Source: Hirudo medicinalis (taxonomy: Eukaryota; Annelida; Clitellata; Hirudinida; Hirudinidae). From it: a DNA stretch of 16,933 nt. The notes under the pieces are model-generated. The model saw nothing but the letters and a program-made list of their open reading frames with translations, searched no databases and was not told the origin of the DNA. The position numbers and the translations under genes were made by a program. This document shows positions 9,997-16,933 of the stretch, piece by piece. Each line of letters opens with the position of its first letter. Within the stretch, counting starts at the first letter, position 1. Where the stretch lies: positions 51,197 to 68,129 of the forward strand of contig MPNW01000526.1 in NCBI GenBank assembly GCA_011800805.1, in the 5' to 3' direction.

Positions 9997-11190
9997 GCAA
10001 TGAATGAGTTGACAGATCCAAATTCACAACAGGTGCATGGGGGCCAAAATATAGGTCCTTATGAGGTTCTGCCCAAAAATGACAAACACAATATTGACTG
10101 AACCGATGCCTGGAGAAAGCGCATTGGCCTTCATCATTCCGAAGATGACGGAAGGAAAATGCATGGTGCAATGCATTTGTAATAATATTGTAATTCATTA
10201 AAAATGTTACTTGTAATATTGCATGACTGCTAATCAGGAACTGATTGCAGTTAAGACTTTACTTTTTTGTGTCAGGAGAAAAAGTTGAACACGAGGAAAG
10301 GTCCAATAAAACATGAACTGCACGAACTAATACTCGACGAATGTGCTCGGACGTCCCTCCAATGATCGAGATTTGAAAACAAACATCAAAAGATCAACAA
10401 ACATTAAGCTGGTATCGGTGTGAATGACGCTACAAGTGAAAATCCAAGAAAATAAAACAGCTAGTGTTTGCAAGATCGTGGAAGACGACGAGAATTATCA
10501 TCATAGTGTGGACCGACAACGTCCAAACCGATGTCTGAGTTCCAAATGTGGAACTACAATAGAATGACTTGGAACCAAGCAAACCATGATAAATAAATTG
10601 AACACAATATCGACGTCATCCATTATCAAGGGTCTAAATAATCAAGGGTGATGATTGTGCTCCAATCGAGAATGACATCGCAGTCATCGTCGACAGAATC
10701 AAGGCAACGGAAGTCACGACTAAAGTAGATACCTCCCTCAAAAGCTCTCAAAGATCCCATAAGTCGACTGTTAAAACATCTTTACTGACAGCAACAAATA
10801 TAAGTGTCCAATATATAAGTTATTGTGCCATCGCAACCTAAATCGCATCCAATGACAAGATAACCAGTTATAAATAGCACACTTTCATGTCTGACACGAG
10901 CTCACAACAACCAGGTCCATTTTGCAAACGCTCCATCTAAAAATCCTATATTTCAGAAGGCCTCCCACAGGAACAAAGGCCAAGCATCACCTCCCCCACT
11001 CATTGAGAACAACAAAAATAATAAAATCCTCGATAATAATTGACTCAAACCAAAATGGCACCAGCACCCTATAGTGACCATCATCATCGACAATAACAAC
11101 AATAATCAAAATCATCATAATCAATGAAGCAGCAACAACAATTAGCATCATTAACAACAGCAACATTAATGACCCCAATCATCATCATCG
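9997..11190. other. Convergent spacer between FARSB and FKBP14
   Basis: No coding frame on either strand resembles a gene. The last 110 bases (about 11079-11190) are rich in ATC and AAC trinucleotides and give low-complexity frames. The stretch is probably in part the 3' untranslated region of FKBP14, since no earlier minus-strand AATAAA is visible. Confidence 0.5.
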
Positions 11191-12827
11191 TTACAATTCC
11201 TCGTGCCTCGGCCTGAAGAACTCTTCGCTGGAGATGAATCCGTCCTTGTCGAGATCTTCCTTCTGGAAGATGTCAGCGACAAGGCTGTTGTGGTCAGAGT
11301 CGGAGGTCATCTCCTCCACCCCACTCTCTGCCTCCTCCTTCTTTATGAAGCTCGACACCTGCAAGTTCAAAGGTCAACAGGTCCGGGTCAAGTATCTTGG
11401 ATTTTGTTTTGTTTTTTCTTTTTTTTGCTAGGTTTCTGGATGACATGGAATTCATTTAGTGTCTTCCAAAATGCCGTCGTTATTAATGTTAACTATAATT
11501 TATTTAGTACCAGTGTAGCTGGCCATGCATTGCTGTGGCACAGTCTGGCTGAATGGAAAAGAACAAAAGAGAAAGGGCACGTTTCTAATATGTTTGATAC
11601 ACAGTCACATTAATTGAACCCACAAACACGCAAACATTCATTTTTATTTTTATAGATTCACACAGAAATATAAACTTTTATAAATTAATTTAATTTTATT
11701 GCTTTTTAAATTGAAAATCTTCCAAGAGCTGTTTAAATGGAAACCACACAAATATGCAGACATATGTTCATTTTTATTTACATAGATTAATAATCTAATA
11801 TTAATATCACAACAAATGTAAACAAGATGGAGAATACAAAAGCAACACCAAAATCGTTAATAACCTCATCCTGGGAAAGCATTCCGTCGCCGTCGGCGTC
11901 GATTTCCACGAACATGTCGTCAGATGCCCTGCTCTCGTCGATGGCAATCAGTTGCACCTCAAAAATGAGTGTGGAGCCAGGTGGTATCAAGTCCTCTAAT
12001 TCGAAAAAATGTTTGCATTTATTCCACTTAATTATGCCAATTATCAATTAAATTACGCTGTTTAATTTTTGTTTTAATCTGGTTTATTAATGTTGTTAGT
12101 CGTGTTCACCAAGTATTTTGCAGTAACGATGCTTCAATCACAAACTAAACATATTTTAAGATTTCAAGGGACTAACGCAACTGGAGTACTTCTTAAAAGC
12201 AAACTAATATAATGCCTAAACTATGTCTTGTTGTCCTAGCATATGTTTGGCTCATGTCCTAGCATATGTTTGGCTCAAAACGTTTTTTTATATTTCTAAA
12301 TGTATTCTCAGCAGCATCAAAAAACTTCAGAAAATTAAAGAGAACATCACTCACTAAATCCATTCTCCCCATATGCAAGTTCAGATGGAATGGTCAGCCT
12401 CCTGCTTTCTCCAACACACATATCCTGGAGTCCCTCATCCCACCCTTTTATCACTTTTCCTACCCCAAGCTCAAATTGGAAAGGTTGTTTCCTTTCATAG
12501 CTGTTGAAAAATAAAATTGCCAATACATGTATACTAAATATTTAATTATGGATAGAAGCAGAGAATAATACCTATGAAATATATACGAAAATAATGAATA
12601 TGCAAATGATCTGACCTGGAATCAAATTGAGTTCCATCTTCCAAAGTCCCCAAGTAATGCATCTTTAAGTAATCTCCACTCTTGGATGTCTTCTCACAAT
12701 CTGCTGGTAAGCTAACAACTTCAATTTTCAAGCCATTCTCAAATACTTTGGTATTCTCGTCATTGGTATTAATTCCGAAAATAGCGGCGAAATAAATCAG
12801 AACACAGACCAATAAAAACCTATTCAT
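11191..12827 (-). CDS. FKBP14: ER-resident FKBP prolyl isomerase with two EF-hands (complete, 4 exons)
   Basis: A peptidyl-prolyl cis-trans isomerase of the ER lumen that helps fold secreted proteins; vertebrate FKBP14 acts on collagens. Exons, in transcript order: 12827-12616, 12500-12355, 11995-11865, 11358-11191 (657 bases, 218 residues; human FKBP14 has 211). Residues 1 to about 19 are a signal peptide (MNRFLLVCVLIYFAAIFGI). The FKBP domain spans about 33-138 and keeps the residues that line the FKBP12 active site: Tyr58, Phe68, Asp69, Phe78, Phe80, Val87, Ile88, Trp91, Tyr114, Phe131. Cys44 and Cys99 match a cysteine pair of the FKBP7/FKBP14 group. Two full 12-residue EF-hand loops follow: DADGDGMLSQDE (152-163) and DLDKDGFISSEE (198-209). 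The C-terminus HEEL is a KDEL-type retention signal. An in-frame ATG 13 codons upstream (12866) would bury the signal peptide, so ATG 12827 is preferred. FKBP7 is the alternative orthologue. Confidence 0.93.
12232..12277. repeat. Perfect 23-base tandem duplication in an FKBP14 intron
   Basis: A 23-base unit beginning TGTCCTAGCATATG occurs twice back to back (12232-12254 and 12255-12277) without a mismatch. It lies in the intron between FKBP14 exons 2 and 3. The identity of the copies suggests a recent duplication or, less likely, an assembly artefact. Confidence 0.92.
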
Positions 12828-13267
12828 TTTATCAGCTACTCGCCCAGAAATGACACTTTGAACCAACGTTTCCAGGACACGTTACACTCTAACAAGTCGT
12901 CAAAAACACGAAATTGCATTTCCCCAAAAATAATTGTTTGAATAATGTACGAGATACAATTATTTTGTATAATTTAATTTTTATTAATTATCACTGCAAT
13001 GCCAGTATTACCAATGTTCCAATACATAAGTACCAAGTTAAAAGGTATGCACTGCGTTAATAAATTACGATGCTTATTTTTTCTACACATTAAAATAGAT
13101 TTTAAAAATAAACAACTTTTTAATTTTGTATGAGTCATTTTAAAAAACGTTTACAATTTAATAAAGAGATCTATGGTGTCCACCAAAGGTCGTTTTAGTA
13201 AACAGAGGACGGTTAAGTGGTCGCTATTGCGTAGATATTGCAAAGTAGTTAGTTGTTAAAGTCAGCA
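12828..13267. promoter_or_regulatory. Shared upstream region of divergent FKBP14 and TIMM17
   Basis: These 440 bases separate the start codon of FKBP14 (minus) from that of TIMM17 (plus), so both promoters and 5' untranslated regions should lie here. The centre (about 12950-13160) is AT-rich and the two edges are less so. No individual promoter element was identified with confidence. Confidence 0.6.
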
Positions 13268-15434
13268 ATGCAGGAGTACCTCAGAGAACCATGGTTGGAA
13301 AATTTTGTTTTCTGTTCTACCTAGTAACTATTTTTATGAAATGGACGAGCGATACGCTCATTCACTCAACACGTTTCTCCAACAAACCGTTCCAAAACGT
13401 GTTGGTTCTGAAGAAGACTTGCAGTTTAGAAGTAAAAGATCTTTGACACAACAATATGCCATCAATTGCCATTCAATTTATTTGATAATTCTAATACTCT
13501 ACGTAATATAATTTTTAATGATATTTCTTTGGTTGAATTTTATTTTGATGACATTTGCATTACATCATGATGTCAACTGCTGAGGAGTGGAGATGAGTGT
13601 TGCTTGATTAATCTCAACATTCTTGATTGCACATATTTTTGTGATGGTCACAGTTTTTGACAAATGTTATATTTATTTTCACAACTGCTCAACAACTATT
13701 TTTCCTTTTGCATGTTTTGATATCACAGTTATCATTTTGATTATTATAAAAATGTAGAAAATTTCCCAATTCCTTTGTAATAGTTCTAGGTTCTTGTCAC
13801 AGACAGACTGATCTATTGCTTGCTAATTATGTTAATCTATCGTGACATAATATCAGCATATTTTTTTATAAATGATCTTGGTGTCTATTTCAGTCCCTGG
13901 AGGATTGTCGATGACTGTGGTGGTGCATTTGCCCTTGGAGCCATCGGAGGGTCAGTTTTTCACAGCATCAAAGGATTTCGAAACGCCCCCACTGTTGGTA
14001 TTCCTTGATTTGTTCTTTTGTGAAATGTTTGACAATTCAAGCAATTGTTTCAAGTACTTTAATATCGTTCGTATAGATGTTTGTTTCATGGTGAATATTA
14101 ATCAACTTAAAAAGATTAATATTATTATTCGAAAAGACAAACACATTCAGGTTATTTCTCAAGATGATGTCATGATTACATCATGCTAATAATGCATAAC
14201 CTTTTAATGATCTCGTGTCTGATGTTGACGATATCAGACGAATCGAAATTTGCAGCAGACGTCATCATTTGACGGGGTCATTTGCACTCGTAGTCACTTT
14301 AATTAAACCTGATTTTTCTTAACTTATCTGTCGCTTGACGAGCATCTTATTTGATAATCGACAGGGTTTTCTCAACCGTGTAAAAGGAAGCATGCTGACA
14401 GTCAGGACTCGAGCTCCTGTTGTCGGGGGTTAGCATTTGCCGACAATATCGGAATTTTAAACCAAATATTCGCTCAAATTCCAAGATATTCTTTGATTCA
14501 AACCTTAGATTAAGTTGAAGGAAATGAGCAACACCAATGAAATGATCTCAGCTTATAATGAATAACATTTATAGCAGGATGGTATTGTTATTGAACTTTG
14601 AACCGACATAATTCTTCAACAGGAAGCTTTGCAATGTGGGGATGTCTTTTCTCAGTCATGGACTGTTCCTTTGTTTACATAAGGAAGAAGGAAGATCCTT
14701 GGAACTCCATTGCGAGTGGTGCCATCACTGGCGGCCTATTGTCTATCAGAAGTAAGTTGGCTGTTATTTATCGACCGTCCTATTGGCTGGGCAACTGATT
14801 GATGTTTGCAATCTCCCTGATGATTGGCTGGCACTGCTTTTATTGGTCAACGTTGAATGTGTTGAAATGGCTCCAATTGGTTGATAAGTGAGTTTTTGTT
14901 GTTGCGAGAAATGTTGTTTTATTGTTGTCGATCTCAGTTTCGATGTCCCTCGTTCTGATTTTAACTTTTGTCGACAATTTCTCTCGAACAGACGGAGCTG
15001 CTGCCATGACTGGAGCGGCCATAGTGGGTGAGTGCCTCACTTCTTGACATCCAGAGTCCAATAAAAATTCGTGTTCGTTGCTTTAATTTAACATGTCGTT
15101 AATTATTCATGCCAGGCGGAGTTCTCTTGGCCCTCATTGAAGGAGTAGGCATCATGCTGACGAGGTTCACGGCACCTCCGATAACCATGGGTGAGTTGAT
15201 TTTTGTCCTGGTGACTCCTCCCCCTTTATTAACATGATATAATTATGTGGTAATGCTAATATTGCTATAATACATTGGGGATGCAGTTTGTTATTTTTGT
15301 TAACTGGCAATCATTATTATCACATTAATTCCAACTCGATCTGTGTTTAATGATGTGTACATTTTTCAACATCCTTGACACCAGCTTACGAAGAGAGCCA
15401 AGGGCCGAACACCTCTCACGGCCAGTACCCCTGA
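13268..15434 (+). CDS. TIMM17: Mitochondrial inner-membrane translocase subunit Tim17 (complete, 7 exons)
   Basis: Tim17 is a core subunit of the TIM23 complex, which moves presequence-bearing proteins across or into the mitochondrial inner membrane. Exons: 13268-13293, 13894-13993, 14365-14428, 14623-14751, 14992-15027, 15116-15190, 15385-15434 (480 bases, 159 residues; human TIM17 has about 171). The start [19 protein letters not shown] fits the family. Cys9 and Cys78 match the cysteine pair that forms a disulfide in yeast Tim17. The Tim17/22/23 family (PRAT) signature is intact from Gly70: GCLF, ten residues, Arg84, Asp88, then SGAITG (95-100). Four membrane segments are expected, with glycine-rich packing such as GAIGGSVF and [12 protein letters not shown]. 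The tail after residue 137 is short and polar. The second exon must end at 13993 (donor GTTGGT), because using the GT four bases later would shift the frame. A diverged second copy follows at 16346. Confidence 0.96.
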
Positions 15435-15516
15435 GTCCTCCCTAGTTGATCTTTCCACCACCATCATCACATCAGTGACTGTTCTAGGAATTTGAGTCAA
15501 AAATTTCAGTTGCTTT

Positions 15517-15522
15517 AATAAA
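15517..15522 (+). promoter_or_regulatory. Polyadenylation signal of TIMM17
   Basis: AATAAA lies 83 bases after the TIMM17 stop codon at 15432-15434. Confidence 0.6.
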
Positions 15523-16345
15523 CCTTCTTGTAAATAACAGTTGACACATTGACAACTTAAGTTCCACATGTTTTGTAGGATTTTTAAAATGCGAAAAGAA
15601 CCCATCCATTATTCTTTTTTTTTTTTTTTAAGCACATGTGACTAAGGTTTTTGACACTTAAAAAGCACACCACGAGTTGGGTTGTTTTGCGGTCGTTGGT
15701 ATTTGCTCGTGGGTTTTGTTTTGTCGGTAGCACGGCTCAGAAGGTCGACCATTTCAACCGTTTGGTACTGCCAAGGTGTTCCGAGTTCAGCAGCACATCT
15801 TCAGCCTCAGTTTTGATTACTTCCATTGTTTGTGCTGTGGTTTGGAGGATGGGGAAAGTAGTGATTTCAATTCAATGATTTTGTGGAAGGCCTGTTGCTT
15901 CTTCATTTGTGAGAAGCTTCCTTGTTTGTTTCGGTGACCTGTTTTTTTCTGATTTGCTGGTTTACTTGCGCCTTTGATTTTGGAGTTGAGCGCTTCGAAA
16001 AATGCGAAAGTGGTGAGCTGATTATTTAGAGAAGTGTTAATTATGTAGAAACTCGCCCTTCATCATCGTGTTTAACTGCATAGTCTGTTTAGGAAGATGA
16101 TGAGGTTAGAGCTTTGTTTCGAGGTACATGCGTAGCATAGATTACGAAGAAGTTCGGCTGATACAATATAGAATTAAAGATGAATTGGGTAATAAATTTT
16201 TGCAAGTAAAATTCAGCTTAAAGTATTTAATTTTGATAATGTTTTTAATTTGATTTAAAGTCGTGAATTTAAAACTTTTGCCTCCGATGGGTTGACAGTG
16301 AAAAGATAGCCAAATAAGTATTGCTTATATTCATTCGCTGACATT
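15523..16345. other. Spacer between the two TIMM17 copies
   Basis: The spacer contains a 14-16 base T run near 15615 and a GT-rich + strand between about 15650 and 16010, whose complement is A-rich and therefore open over long stretches. The last part must hold the promoter of the second TIMM17 copy. No recognisable gene is present; one weak minus-strand frame (15817-16017) is described separately. Confidence 0.5.
15817..16017 (-). CDS. Possible terminal exon, unrecognised
   Basis: On the minus strand a 67-codon frame is open from a possible acceptor (AATAATCAG, AG at 16019-16018) to TAA at 15819-15817. It starts LTTFAFFEALNSKIKG and continues as a lysine- and glutamine-rich tail containing QMKKQQAFHKIIELKSLL. 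No upstream exon or homologue is recognised. The strand is A-rich and T-poor here, which keeps frames open by chance, so support is weak. Confidence 0.15.
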   Translation of the reverse strand, partial: LTTFAFFEALNSKIKGASKPANQKKTGHRNKQGSFSQMKKQQAFHKIIELKSLLSPSSKPQHKQWK

Positions 16346-16860
16346 ATGATGCAAGATTACCTGAGAGAACCTTGGTGAGTGAATTTAACTTATTAGCCAC
16401 TCGTTTCAGGAATAATTTTTCAATAATTCCACGAGATGTGATGCGTAAACTTCGTGTGCTAATTATACAAGAGAGTGCTGGCAGATACTATAAATTTGTT
16501 ATGCTTATAAAATCACGAACATTTTATCACATCTGTTGAGATGTAGGACTGATTTTTTAATGTATAATAAATAAATATTCAAGTAATTGCGACATTCACC
16601 CCCAAATTTGGCTTACGAGTTCTGCTTCAACCCTTACATCCTCCAAAACAGTGTTTTACATATTTATCATTTAGAAATTTTGAAGCGTCTAATAAATTTA
16701 TAATACAAAACGTTATTAACGTTGGTCGTATTTTCAAATATTTCTTGTATTTCGTTGCAGCCCGTGGAGAATCGTTGAAGACACGGGCACTGCCTTCAGC
16801 TTGGGTGTTATTGGTGGTTCTATTTTCCATACCTACAAAGGATTCAGAAATTCTCCCAGC
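16346..16860 (+). CDS. Second, diverged TIMM17 copy (partial, first two exons)
   Basis: This is a second Tim17-family gene in the same orientation, cut by the right edge. Exons are 16346-16374 and 16761-16860. Two adjacent ATGs (16346, 16349) are possible starts; 16349 gives a first exon of exactly the same length as in the neighbouring copy. The second exon ends at 16860 with donor GTCGGT. From the second ATG the product begins [20 protein letters not shown]. Over the 42 residues of these two exons I count 31 identical to the first copy, and both intron positions and phases are the same, so this is a tandem duplication. The disulfide cysteine (REPC) is kept. The DDCGGAF segment reads EDTGTAF, replacing a glycine in a glycine-rich stretch. 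Whether the rest of the gene is intact cannot be seen. Confidence 0.92.
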
Positions 16861-16933
16861 GTCGGTGTCCTTCAACTATTTTATAGTTTAAAATTAATTA
16901 AATCAAATTATTAATTAGTATTTACTTATTTAC

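Noticed and set aside
10987..11178. Minus-strand hydrophobic frame that looks like a membrane protein
   Set aside because: The Leu/Met/Val/Ile-rich translation comes from ATC/AAC trinucleotide repeats, so the apparent membrane segment is low complexity.
12240..12280. The 23-base repeat as the start of a CRISPR-like array
   Set aside because: There are only two copies, with no spacer between them, inside an intron of an animal gene.
13872..14189. A 105-codon + strand frame over TIMM17 exon 2
   Set aside because: It reads the TIMM17 exon in the wrong frame and runs on into the intron. The true frame matches Tim17 residue by residue.
14840..15061. Minus-strand frame of 73 codons
   Set aside because: It is antisense to TIMM17 exon 5 and its flanking introns, with no independent support.

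Overview
This window is nuclear DNA from an invertebrate animal. Genes are split by many short spliceosomal introns with GT...AG ends, non-coding DNA is AT-rich and full of ATT/ATC trinucleotide runs, and a 668-base assembly gap is present. The products are housekeeping proteins of eukaryotic cytosol, endoplasmic reticulum and mitochondrion, with close agreement to animal versions. The exact lineage cannot be read from the sequence; a lophotrochozoan such as an annelid is only a guess. I found no prokaryotic genes, CRISPR array, complete transposon or viral gene.

Layout, left to right. (1) 50-611, + strand: the last two exons of ribulose-phosphate 3-epimerase (RPE), with a one-base frame break inside the final exon. 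(2) 612-4995: mostly non-coding, with the gap at 3082-3749. It also holds an unrecognised minus-strand reading frame with a hydrophobic N-terminus (1164-1481), a weak two-exon candidate gene on the + strand (905-1107 joined to 2653-2875), and a palindrome of possible repeat origin near 4582. (3) 4996-9852, + strand: a complete 19-exon gene for the beta subunit of cytosolic phenylalanyl-tRNA synthetase (FARSB), 589 residues when spliced. (4) 11191-12827, - strand: a complete four-exon gene for an ER-resident FKBP prolyl isomerase with two EF-hands (FKBP14-like), 218 residues ending in HEEL. (5) 13268-15434, + strand: a complete seven-exon TIMM17 gene, 159 residues. (6) 16346-16860 and beyond, + strand: the first two exons of a second, diverged TIMM17 copy, cut by the window edge.

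The genes serve separate basic functions (pentose phosphate pathway, tRNA charging, ER folding, mitochondrial protein import) and are not an operon. FARSB and FKBP14 converge tail to tail. FKBP14 and TIMM17 diverge head to head across about 440 bases, so a shared promoter region is likely. The two TIMM17 genes are a tandem duplication with identical positions for their first two introns.

No wholly new system is evident. The points most worth a second look are the RPE frame break, the altered motif in the second TIMM17 copy, tandem four-base-shifted splice donors shared by both TIMM17 copies, and the unrecognised reading frames at 905-2875 and 15817-16017. All exon joins were made by hand from frame and family alignment, so single boundaries may be off.
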